DNA from: Sitta carolinensis
Lineage: Eukaryota; Chordata; Aves; Passeriformes; Sittidae
Direction of reading: 5' to 3'
Assembly (NCBI GenBank): GCA_032173965.1
Contig: CM063287.1
Coordinates: 11,785,859-11,849,858, forward strand
Length of the DNA: 64,000 nt
Notes under the pieces: generated by a model
The model's input: the letters and a program-made list of their open reading frames with translations, nothing else
The model's database searches: none
Told to the model about the DNA's origin: nothing
Program-made: the position numbers and the translations under genes
Part shown: positions 27,421-38,112 of the stretch, in pieces
Layout of the letters: each line of letters starts with the position of its first letter
Numbering within the stretch: the stretch's first letter is position 1

Positions 27421-27591
27421 TGTAAAAGATATCACCTGATGGACTTCTCAAGTGACCAGTGAAGATGGAGAGGTGGTAACCTCTCTGTCCAATCTCTGGT
27501 CACTGTCCAGAAACTTATATATACGAGGTCAACAATAAACAAGAGACTTCCTTTCTTCTTCTCTACCTGAAACCCTGTTGTGTGTGTTACA
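27421..27591 (+). mobile_element. Solo LTR-like element with nested hairpin (ERV, possibly class II)
   Basis: The segment begins TGTAA and ends TTACA, a short inverted terminal repeat of the TG...CA type. It holds a TATATATA box at 27516-27523 and an AATAAA signal at 27534-27539. A polyadenylation signal only a few bases after the TATA box, so upstream of the expected cap site, is the arrangement found in alpharetrovirus-type LTRs. U3 contains a strong nested hairpin at 27451-27504. No clear target duplication flanks these ends (TTCCTT before, GTGTAT after), so the true boundaries may differ. No internal retroviral sequence is attached. Confidence 0.55.
27451..27504. repeat. Nested inverted repeat (54 nt) inside the LTR-like element
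   Basis: Outer arms AGTGACCAG (27451-27459) and CTGGTCACT (27496-27504) are perfect complements. Inside, AGAT (27463-27466) pairs with ATCT (27492-27495), and GAGAGGT (27468-27474) pairs with ACCTCTC (27479-27485) around a GGTA loop. Together they make a long interrupted stem just upstream of the TATA box. Confidence 0.85.
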
Positions 27592-27699
27592 GTGTATTTC
27601 TATCTACGTCAGAGTAACAGTTATTCACGTCTCTAACATTTTTTTTTTGAAGTACAAAAAAAAATAGAATGCCCCAGAATCTTTTAGAAGTCCATATAA
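27592..27699. other. Short unique spacer
   Basis: About 100 bases between the LTR-like element and the ancient CR1. It may contain the rest of the LTR if the real 3' boundary lies past 27591, for example near the CA at 27611. Confidence 0.4.
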
Positions 27700-29080
27700 A
27701 TTAAAATCAGAGAAACACAGGACAGAAGGGATCTCAAGAGAGCACTTAGTCAAACTCCCTGCATGAAGGAAGAATCAAGAACACTCCAATCATCCTTACC
27801 ATATTTAAACTGTTCTTAAAATTGCTGGTTAAGGAGTTTACCAGAATGTTTCTGTGTAAACCACTGCAATTTTTGAACACACAGAATTCAGAAGTTAAAC
27901 ACATTTATTTTTGACATCATTGTAGGCCACCGAGTGTAAATATTCACAAATTTAAAATATCTGGGATGTACTTGAAAGTTCCATATTTCCTGTAAGTCTT
28001 TTACTTTCTGGGATAATTAAAACTTGCTCATATGCTATGCCTTGTAGACATCTTATCGTTTTTCTATATGCAGACAACATCTGTAGAGTGTGGTGTCCAA
28101 AATTATTTACCAGCTAAAGCCTCAGCCATGCTTATCGCAGTGATACAGATACCTCTCATTTCTAATGTGACTTTTCTGTTAGTAAACCCCAAAACAAGTC
28201 CTTTTTTTTTTCCAACACTATCCCTGCTTATAACTTGACTGTAACTCCTAGAATGTATTCTGAACTTTCTAACTGCTCTGACTGCACCTATTGATTTTAC
28301 TCTTGTTGACACCAAGCCATTTCCTCAATTTATCAAGATGTCTTTGAATTACAATTTTGTCTCTCAAAGTGCTTGCAGCCAAACCCTTGTGTTTTGGTGT
28401 CACCCCCAAGTGATGTAACTGTACTCAGTATTTCATTGTATAAGATACCAGTAAAAATAATATAAGAGCTGAGTGTAGAACTGGTCCCTGTAGATATTTA
28501 CTTGAAATTTCCTAGTATTTGAGAGAATCTTTTAACAAGCTGTGCCCATTACAGCATGTATGTGTGTCCCATTACAGTCGTCACATCAGGACTGCCCTTT
28601 TCCAAAAACCCTCAAGGGTTAGAAAATGTTAGAAAATACCAGATTCTCAATGAAAGATGTATCCTATCTACCATTTTCCTCTGAGTTATTTATTACAATC
28701 TGATAAAGAAGGGAATTGTATTGCTTTGATGTGACTTTTTTCCCATGGATATATCCACCTATATTTTAATAGTACTATCGTCTTCCATAAAGAAAAGAGT
28801 TCCTTCTAAATAGGTAATTCTAGAATATTTGTGGAGATTGATTGGTCTATATCACTCATACCTTCATTTTCCCATTTTTTCACTTTTGAAAGGAAGATTC
28901 CATGTTTATTCTTTACCAATCTCCCACAAGCTCACCAGATTACTTGGAGGTTATTTTGGTTAGTTTCCTTAAGTACTCTAAAATGAACATCCCCTGGTTT
29001 TGACACCATATCCCACAAAAACTAGTAATTACAAGAGTGTCTTTCAATTTCCTTGTCTGGTTCTCTCTGGTCCTGCAGAA
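27700..29080 (-). mobile_element. Ancient CR1-superfamily LINE, about 1.4 kb, reaching into former ORF2
   Basis: Read on the plus strand, the element runs antisense from its 3' end. CAGGACAGAAGGGATCTCAAG is like the CR1 terminus, and AACTGTTCTTAAAA and GATGTACTTGAAAG follow. Next come GTGTGGTGTCC, CCATTTCCTCAATTTATCAAG and TTTGAATTACAATTTTGTC, which lie in the conserved 3' region of amniote CR1s. CTGGTCCCTGTAGA, GATAAAGAAGGGAATTGTAT, TTGATTGGTCTATA and TTAAGTACTCTAAAATG follow in the order expected inside the reverse-transcriptase-coding ORF2. Every frame is broken by stops and indels, so it is a fossil. It is far more diverged than the other CR1s here and dates from an older subfamily, shared in type with turtles and crocodilians. 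Confidence 0.8.
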
Positions 29081-31224
29081 ATTCACAGTGTAAATAAATA
29101 TGAAATGGCAATTTGTTCAATACGTATATAATTATATATATTTACAATAATTACTTGTGTGACGTGATGTAGAGACTCATGAAGCAAATTACTATTCAAT
29201 TCCTATTTTAGTGATACATTTGTCTGTGGCTGAGACATGGTTAAAAGAAAGGTAAACTAGAAGTCAGGTGTAGATGGTGTAGAATGAAAAATTGAAGGTT
29301 TTTGTTGCTTTTGCACTGTAGTAAGAGCACAATAGAAAATTTAAAATATTACTAGTTTCAAGTCCAGTCAATTATCTACTACAAATACAATAGTTTGAGC
29401 TGATGTATCTCCCCTAGAATCTTTTGAAATATTTTTGTACTACAACCATATTTTTTCTCTCTTTGAAACCAATTTTATTCTCTGTGGTCTTCCTGTCCCC
29501 ACCTTGAACCACAGGGAGTGTACTCACTGACTGAACATGGAAGGTAGAAAAGGTGGAAAATTTATCCTGCAACAATTGTAAGGAATCTCTTTTTTAACAG
29601 CAAGCTAGAAACTTCATTATGGACTGAAAAACAGAGTTTCTATTTCCATTCCCACTTGCAAAAAATCCCCACGGAAATTTCCGGACTTCTAGTTAAAGGA
29701 AAGTTATTTTAACTACTCATACTTTTTTTCCTGGTAATATACCCTTGAGAACTGAAAGTTTGGTCTGAATGTTAAAATGTTTCTAAGTGTTACAATGTCC
29801 CTTTATTAAAAGACAGTCAAAGTGAGAGTATCTTTGCCCAATGAGTAGAGTACAAGCGTGCACAGGTAAGAAGTGGACAGTTTTGTACAAAAAGACTTCT
29901 AGATAGTAGAGAGGAAGGGGAGGAAAGGCATGGATGATAAAAAACTGGGACTGACATTGAATTGTGAAAATTGAAAACTACCTCCTTCTTAATTTCAAAA
30001 CCAACCCAAAGTAAAAGCAAAATTCGAGACAAAGAAACACTGCCAGAAGTGTTTACTAGCATTTTTTTTGTACTTTTTTTCCCAAAACTATCTGTTAATT
30101 TTTTGCATATCTGATTCAAAAGTCTCTTATACTGTAAACAGTATATGCTGAAATGTAGGTCCATATGTAGGGCCTAGTGATATCAGTTAAGCTGTGCTCC
30201 CTGTGAAATTACAATCGTACTACATAGACAATAAAATTAGGGATGTTTTTTCAAAGTAACCAGAAACTGTAAGCATAAAGTGTGTCTGGTTACATATCCC
30301 ATGAAGTTATGAATGGTATGTCCCTGCTTTCAGTCCTGTACTCCTTTGTGATTTGTCATAAAACAGCAATTTTGATAAATCTAGAAGTGGATATATTTCA
30401 GAGGAAAGAAAAAGTTATGCAAATATAATTCTCTAAAGGAAGTTGGAATCCTAGGACTTCAGAAAGGGATATCAGCATTAGGAATTATTTCAAGGGTTAA
30501 AGTGACAGTATCACAGATATTGCAGACACTACAGACTTTATAAATGATTATAGTTTCAAAAACCTCTAAATATTTAATGAACTAAATTGTATAATCTGGC
30601 CAACATTTACTGTAAACCAAATAAGTAACTAAACTGCCCATTAATTCAGAGAGCAGAGTGTGATAATAAAACTGCTCTTAAAAATGGGAGTCATCGTGAA
30701 TGACTGCTTTTAATGTTTTAATAAGCATCATTAACTTCGTATGAAAGGCTTATAAACATTTACTTTGCAAAACTTCTCTACTAGCAATAAGATAGATATC
30801 ATTGCTTGTTCTTACAGAGGTTCCTGTCTTAAATCATGAACAGAAAGTAGGCAATGTGCAGCTCAAACTTCACTCCAAACCTTCAGACTGTATAAAATAT
30901 TATAAACCTTCTCCCATTCCTGAGATCTAGTTCCAACACATTCCATAAGATGGTCACTTATATTCCACAGGGCTCACTTTTCTTTGGATATTTTCCTACT
31001 TTGTCTGTTGCACTTCAGGCAAAACCTTCCTTCTCCCCATATTTAATGGAATAAACCTATTAGCAGTCAATCATTAATTCCTGGGGGCTCAATTCAGTAA
31101 AAAAAAAATTACCTCCAGAGTTGTCTGCTATGAGATCTCCTTATGGCTGTGTAGGTGAAGAGTCTGATCAAAATAGCTTATGTGGAAGTCATAAAAGGAA
31201 TACATTGAAGTTACATGGCATTTT
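29081..31224. other. Unique AT-rich DNA, no gene recognised
   Basis: Very AT-rich sequence. The 115-codon minus frame at 29817-30164 has no known domain. Segment 30655-30800 has high word complexity and looks like sequence that could be conserved, but this cannot be judged without an alignment. Confidence 0.5.
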
Positions 31225-31400
31225 CTTACTTAAGAACCTTCACGTATTAATTAGTGAAACTTCACAACACCCATGTGAAGCAGGTAAAGACTATGAATGC
31301 TTCATGAAACAATAACCAAGGTATAATGAGTTGAAAAATACTTCTAAGGGAAAACAGTAAATGGTTGCCAGACCAGGGATTAAAATTGCTCAGGAAGTCA
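31225..31400 (-). mobile_element. MIR SINE remnant
   Basis: The plus strand carries TTCACAACACCCATGTGAAG followed by CAGGTAAAGACTATGAATGC, then AAGGTATAATGAGTTGAAAA, and near the end GACCAGGGATTAAAATTGC. This is the reverse complement of MIR, with landmarks TCACAACAACCCTGTGAGG, GGTAGGTACTATTATTATCC, GAGGTTAAGTGACTTG and GCCGGGATTCGAACCC in the same order. It is highly diverged. The 64-codon plus frame at 31121-31315 runs into it and is not a gene. Confidence 0.7.
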
Positions 31401-32814
31401 CTCTATGCAGTTTCTCACACAGCACTGCATTTCTGCCGGTGGAAGTTTTAAACACACACAATTCTTTTTTTTCTCTCCTCTGCAATGAATCTCAGTTCTT
31501 CACTGCTCTTTCTATGCCCCTTGATCACCCATGCCCAGCTGAGGGTGGGTGTATTGCCCCGATGAGCAGAGGAATGCCACTAAGTATGCTGGGTGCAGAA
31601 GCCTATATATCATATATTCAGCATTTCCTGACGAGTGTTATGGAAACAGGAAATTTCAAGGAACACTGGGTGCTTTGTGTGCTGGACTGGACTGGAAACA
31701 ACTAACACAACTAAGTTTACTGTCAGAGAATTTCTAATGAAGTCATTGCTCTTATTTGTTCCTTACAGCAGGGGCTGATACTGCTGGGGAGGCATTTTAT
31801 CTGCTAATTAAAATTAGGCCAGGAGTGCATTTTTGCTGGTAGCAAGGACATGATCCTTTACTGGAAAAAAATCTTACTGCAGACAAACAAATACCAAATT
31901 AAAGGCACTTTTGTTGGTATAATTTATTTGCTCACAACACCCAGTATCAACTATACTGTCAAACCCATTTTTTTTAGCCTGGTTTCTAAGGAAAAGAATA
32001 AAGAAATCATGCTATCAGCCTGTCTGTCAGCCCTGACCCTAATGATCTTGAACATGCCAGCCAATTTCAGCCACATCTGACAATGCCTTCAGGACACAGG
32101 TCTCGAAAATCTTCCTCTCCTAGGAGCTTAATGAAAATTGGGCGTTGGTAGAAGAGAGAAAATGGCTGTATTATTCCTTTTTCTGAGGAAAAGACACGGA
32201 GAAAGGAGGCTTTCTTTATTCAGTTGGCAGCAGCTGGCTGGGCAGTTGCACGTTGTGTGGACTGCCTGATGAGCACAGCTCGCCAGTCAGCACAAACACC
32301 CATGCTCCAGGTCTGCAGAGCAGAAAGCCAGAATGTAAATGGAGGGAGGGCAGAGAGAGGGTGGGAGTGGCACAGAACCGCAGGGAGTGAAGCAAAAAAC
32401 TCGTGACATTGCAATAGGGGGCGATTTTAGGAACAAGAGATGGAGGAAATTCAGGAAATGGAGGGGGGTGGGGTAGGGAGGCAGATTATAAGCATCTTTG
32501 GGAGAGGGGGAGGAAATGGGGCACTGGGTTTATGGGGGAGACCTACAGATATTGTAGGCAGGGCTGCCACGGGCTGACTTACCGAGTGGAGGAGATGTAG
32601 GTTAATTAAGCCTGCTGCTTCTGGAATCATTTATTAAATTACCTGCAGCTTCTGCACTAGAAAGGTTGGCTGCTGTATGCCTGGAGAGCATATTGTCTAG
32701 GACAGGCCTTAGACAGGAGTGGCTTTCAAATACATGAGGGGCAAGGAAAGGACTGTGCTTTTTTGCTTTTTTCATGGTGGGCAAATAGGCAATGAGTCAG
32801 TTCAGCTAAGGGGA
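31401..32814. other. Unique DNA, no gene recognised
   Basis: No identified element. The 114-codon plus frame at 31361-31705 overlaps the MIR end and has no known domain. A G-rich stretch occupies about 32430-32545. Confidence 0.5.
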
Positions 32815-32950
32815 ATGATTTAGTGATTGATCTAAGTGTCAGGTTTGAAATCACTGCTGTAGACTCCTTGAAGTTACAAGGTCATTTCAGCCCTTCATCG
32901 TTTCAAGGAAGAAAAATTAAGTGCCATGCAGTTACCACATCTGGTCCTGG
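32815..32950 (+). mobile_element. Possible MIR-type SINE remnant
   Basis: AAGTGTCAGGTTTGAAATC, then GTTACAAGGTCATTTCAGCC and CTTCATCG, weakly follow the MIR order (GGACTCCTGGGTT, then GGGCAAGTCACTTCGCCCC). The match is too weak to be sure and could be chance. Confidence 0.3.
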
Positions 32951-35496
32951 CCTTTAAAAATGAAAGCCTATTTGTTCTACATGGATTTGAAAGAATCTGA
33001 GGAACCTGCTCACATTTTCACACCCCCCTAGTGCTATGTAGCAACCTGCACAACATAGATTTGTGTGTTTACCTACATCCAGCTGATAAAGTATATTACA
33101 GATAGATAAAAAATATACATATATATTTTACAAAAAAATCTATAGTACAGATTACAATATGAATAAGCATACATTTTGCATTGAAAAATGAGAGAACACT
33201 ATTAATAGCAGTGCTAAGCATCATTCTGTGTGAACAGATTTTTAGATGACTGACAATTCATACCTGGTATGGTACACACATGAAATTCTCCTCTTTTTTT
33301 ACTTAGAGTAACAGTATAATGCTTAAGTCAAATATCAAAATAAATTAATTTATAACATGCACTGTGCCACAATGACAATCACGGAGATTCAGCAGAAGCA
33401 AACATGCTCACAGGGAGTTTTATGTGAATTTCATCCAGACCCACATATTTGGGTGTTCAGGATCTGTCATGTTCAGGAGAATATCTTGACTGAAAATACC
33501 CAATCAGCATCTCTTCATCAGTTCTGCACTGACCCTGTGACAGGTGAGCTGCACGCTGGCCAAACTCCGAGTTGACACAAGCCTCTTACCACTGATGGTT
33601 CCCTCACCACTGTCTATTCTTGCTTTGTACGCTGCACAGGGTACAGTGGGGTCCTCCTCCTTGGCTGAGACTACAATGTACTGCAAAACTGTACATGAAC
33701 TACAGTACTGGTAATAAACATTGGCTGCTGGCACTCTCAGTGCATCAACTCTCCATCCCAGCCGTACACTCACTATTGTCAGATTCTGGTTTAGAGCAAG
33801 AAGTCAGATTCAACCATTTCACTCTGAAAACTAATAAAAAAGATATAACCCAAAATGGAAAAATTAATTCCATGCCACTTTTAAAATAAACTTAACAGAA
33901 CAGAGACCAAGCCAGGTAATAGCTACTTGTGTTTTCTGTAAGCTACTTTGACAAGAAATCAAATCAAGTCAGGGAAGCATGTTTCTCCAATACTGAGAAT
34001 GTAGCTATAATAACTGTTACATTAGCTAACACAAATTGAGAAAGCCTCCAAATCTGTGACTTGTCTCCACATGTCACAAGGAGCATCTGGTCCTGTGATT
34101 TGCTGAGAATGAAAAATACAGCTTAGTGTAGGGGGAGGGCTCTAAGTGGCTTCTGAACAAAGGACACAGCTGAGTGCAGAAGGTGTCTGGTTTAAGTTCA
34201 GTTTAATCTTTGCACTTTTGCCTTCTTTGTTTGAATGTATCCCTTCAGATGGGGGAGGCAAAAAAAGTCTAAGTGAAAGGAACATCAGGTACTGCTGAAA
34301 CACATATAAAGTGCAATCTGCAATAGGCAGGGACTTAGGTTGCTGACAGAATTACAGCATCTGAGGGGCCTGGAGAGAGGGGTCTTAGCAAAAACGTGTG
34401 TGCTTTCGATCACAGATAAGCCTTGCCTTTTTTTCTTACATAGTCTGTGCTCTGTACGAAATCATTGCTCCTGAAAGAGATAAACTAATGAGTTGGGCAA
34501 GGAACAGAGCAGACAAGGAATGAGCAAACTACACACACAGAGGCCTGCAGGGAACCTGTGCTGCTCTTGCTCTCTTCTAACCCAAAGGCTTGTTGAGCTG
34601 GCCTGAGCTTCTCAGCTCTCTCTGTAAAAGCATGGGTGACATGAGAACTTTCACAGTTCTACTCTTCAATAGAGTAAATGCTCTTCAAGGTATTGCCAGT
34701 TTATCCACAGTTACCTATTGTCTCTGGAATTCAAAACTCATTTTGGACTATGTCTACGTATTCTTCCTAGTTTTTTATAACTTAAACCCCACATTTTAAT
34801 ATTGACCTATAATTTCTTTGCCTTTATAGGACTCCCATGAGTAATGGTTATTGATCTCACCCTCTTTTTCCTACTTATCTACTAAACATCTTCTCACCTT
34901 CATATTCCAGACCACTGAGCTAGTTCTCATGTAAAACTTTCCTCTTTGCTTCAACCAAGGACTGGCTGACCCTATTCATCTTTCCTTTCTCTTTCCTCTA
35001 GCTTGCAAAAATCCTGCTTGCTTGCATTTTTTGCTCTTTGAAAACTTATTTTTCTTTTTGGCTCAAGTTTTCTTTTGAGATGTTTCTTTACTTCTGCAAA
35101 GTTGAACTGTGATGGGACCAGGTCTGCAGCAGTTTTATTCACTCACTCATTTTGTGAAGGAATGAGATCTCTGTCCCATACAAAATTGGTGGGATAAAAG
35201 GTAAAAAACAAGGGACATGTAGAAACACCCCATACAGAATATGAAGGAGGAATTAATCTTTCAAGGAAAAGAAGTCTGCAGTGTCTCTGCCAAGAACTCA
35301 GGATACATAGAAAGCCCCAGAAAGAAGGATACAGTTGGTTTCTTCAGTAAAGAACACCCTCAGTTTCATGGACTCCTCTTGTGCTATTTTTTAAGAGGGG
35401 AAAATTAAAAAAAAATGTGGCAAGGTATGTATTTACTCATTTTCAAAATTCTCAGCATACCACACAACTCCCTATCCCTGCATTTTTCATCTCCTC

Positions 35497-35555
35497 TATC
35501 CAATCTCCTCTAATTGGAGAGGCTCTAATTGGACCATATCCAATCTCCTCTAATT
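35497..35555. repeat. 19-bp direct repeat spaced 40 bp, with internal inverted repeats
   Basis: TATCCAATCTCCTCTAATT occurs at 35497-35515 and again at 35537-35555. Between the copies TAATTGG and CTCTAATTGG are repeated, and CCAAT pairs with ATTGG, so this is a small mixed direct and inverted repeat that probably arose by local slippage. Confidence 0.85.
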
Positions 35556-37232
35556 CCATGTGGTTTTGACTCAAAGGAAAACTCCAAATAAAATAAAATG
35601 TATGCATTCTTTTACTGCTGCCCTCATCTGGTTATCTGCCCCTTTTTACAGGCTCTTGAAGTCAGACATCAAGACTTCAAAGTTTAGCTGTAGCCTAGCT
35701 TGTGATAAGTGTTTATTTCTTGTGCTAAGTGCAAGGGTTAATACTGAAATGCTTTGAGACTGAGACTTGGAAGATGCCAGAAATCCTTCACTGATTCGTA
35801 TGCATTGTTTCACTCAACTTTGCTCCCAATATCCACAATCCTAAACATGCAATTGGTTTTATTAAAAGTGTGTCTGTATTGTTTATCCATGTTGTAATTC
35901 CTACTGATTTCAAGTAAGAGACTATTGAAAAAAGGGGAGAGAAAGGAATGCACATCAGATCTTGAGCTGGTATAATAGCTATTGATTTACTGAAGCTTTA
36001 CTGAAGCTGATGAAGCCAGGCTAATTTACTCCACATCAGGATCTAGACCAAAACTGTGCAGGGCATTCTTCAGCTGAGTGGCGCGGAAATCCAGGTGTTT
36101 CTGGATGTGCTTTGATATGGACAGGAAAATATTTTATGTGCAGTGAAGATATCATAACTTGAGCAAGCAGCACACAAAATGTTTTGGAGTTTAGATGTGA
36201 AATTACTTTGTGGCCTCATTTAGGTAGATTTATTTCACTGCTGACTCCCTTCCTGCACATTCAGTCTAATACTATAAAATTTCAACCTGTCTTACGGAAA
36301 GAGTTGATGTCCTCCAAAAATACTTGAAAAGAAATAAAACTAAAAAGTTCTCCCCTCCTCCTAAAGAAAACAGAAAATAGAGCCTGTTTTTTAAAGATTA
36401 TTTTTTACTCAGTTCTACTCATTGTTTTTATAGCATCCCTTGTGAACAGTAAATTTATAACAAATGGTGGTTAGCCTGTGTCAGTTTTGAGGAGAAAAGG
36501 TAGTGCAGTCTAACCTCCAGTAAGTTAGTAAACATCTTTATGCAGAGAAATAAGACAATTAAAAGTAGAAAAAAAATCAATGCAGTGATGCTTCTTGGTA
36601 CATTTCAGATATGCATTACTTTGTCTATACATTGATTGCCTTGAATCAGGGCATGAACAATTACCCTGCATCTAAGGCACTGTGACTAGCTGGTATTTTT
36701 ACACCAGCATGGTATTAGTCAGTCAACATAATTTAGAAATAAGGCTCTTTGTTGGAATATAGTCCCTTCTTGCCTGAATAACCTTAGGATAACAGGGGGC
36801 GTGGGGTAAAGGGGATACAGCCAATGGGAGACATTCAGAGGGGAAGGGTCAGTATGGGAAGGCCACACCACAAGGTTAGGAAAAGGGGCTTTCAGCTCTA
36901 CCATGTGAGTATAATGAAGACAATTATTAGTCACCCAGTGTGCATCTATAACAAACCAACTAACTATTTTGTGCAATACAACAGAAAAGCATCCAAGTGA
37001 GACCTGAGATAGAGTATTAGTCCTCACCTCGGCCCTATGTTCATCTCAGCAATTAAGCATAGGAGGAAGGAGAAGGTGAAATTAAGGTGAAATGTCTCAT
37101 CTTGAAGCCAGTGTCAATTTTGCCATTCCTTCATCACAAAGTATACTACAATTTTAGTAGATACTGAAATAATTTTCTGAATTTTTGCCTTTTTTGGCAA
37201 ATGCAAACCCTGCTTCTTAGATTTTGTTGGGG

Positions 37233-37274
37233 TTTTTTTGTTTTTTGGTTTTTTTGTTTTTTTTTTTTTTTTTT
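37233..37274. repeat. T-rich tract
   Basis: Runs of T broken by single or paired G, ending in an uninterrupted T18 at 37257-37274. Low complexity. Confidence 0.9.
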
Positions 37275-37959
37275 CCCAAATTCCCCATAGGAGATCTATT
37301 TCTGCAGCCTCAAATTCACAATGCTGTTTTTGTCATTTTCTGGAGACTTCACATTTATCTGGAACATAGCTAACACTGAGACTAATGAGAAACATCTGAG
37401 AAATGCTGCTTTCTTATCACAGTAGAGCCAAAAAACCTTAGACAAAATAATCTAGCTCCTTTTTTGGGTATGGAGTGTCCTCTTTTATAGGAACTGTTTC
37501 CCATTTTATGTGTTGAATGGAGCCAGTCAAAAAATCAAAACAGATAATCCATTTGATAATTTGAAAGAGAGCTAGTAAACATTCTTTAAGTATGCAAGTA
37601 AAAAACAAATAGATTTTATATGAGCAGACACTGTAGCCTTCTCATTTCCAGAGAAACAAATTTGATTAAATATCTAAAATTATGGAAGCTAAAGAAAATA
37701 AGAAAAATTCTATTTCCAATATTTCCACTTGTCTGTTTCCAGCCCACATGTTCCTGTTACCTCAGATCAATTCCTTTATCCCTTAATTCAAATGAAGAAT
37801 ATTATGCAGTTCCCATACCATTACGCTGCAAAAATTATTCTTTTAAAACCTGGAGTTCCATTAGAGCGCATATGAAAACAATCTCCTTAATCAAGAGTGA
37901 CCCAACACAATCTTTCATGCTGCACCCAGAGGATGGCCAGGCTTGCAGAGCCTTGCCAT

Positions 37960-38112
37960 TCCTTCTGGGATGCCCTCGATGGGCTCAGCAGCCAAGGCAG
38001 CGCTCCTCCGCCCCGCACGGTCCCGGCCGGGCTGCAGGGAGGCGCAGGGCTCGCCAGGGCTTCCCACGGCTCCCTGTGCCTCCCGACACAGCCACTGCAA
38101 AACCAGCGAGAT
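37960..38112. promoter_or_regulatory. Small GC- and CpG-rich patch
   Basis: A patch of about 150 bases with many CpGs (around GCTCCTCCGCCCCGCACGG and CCCGGCCGGGCTGC) inside AT-rich DNA. It is shorter than a standard CpG island. It could be a small promoter or enhancer, or a GC-biased conversion spot. No first exon or splice donor is clear. Confidence 0.4.

Larger units (their letters stand above)
32951..37959. other. Unique AT-rich DNA, no gene recognised
   Basis: No identified gene or transposon. Landmarks are a spaced 19-bp direct repeat (35497-35515 and 35537-35555) and a T-rich tract at 37233-37274. A 210-codon plus frame with a real ATG (37620-38252) runs into the GC patch but has no domain, a composition that changes abruptly along its length, and antisense frames over the same bases. 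I judge it non-coding. Confidence 0.5.
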
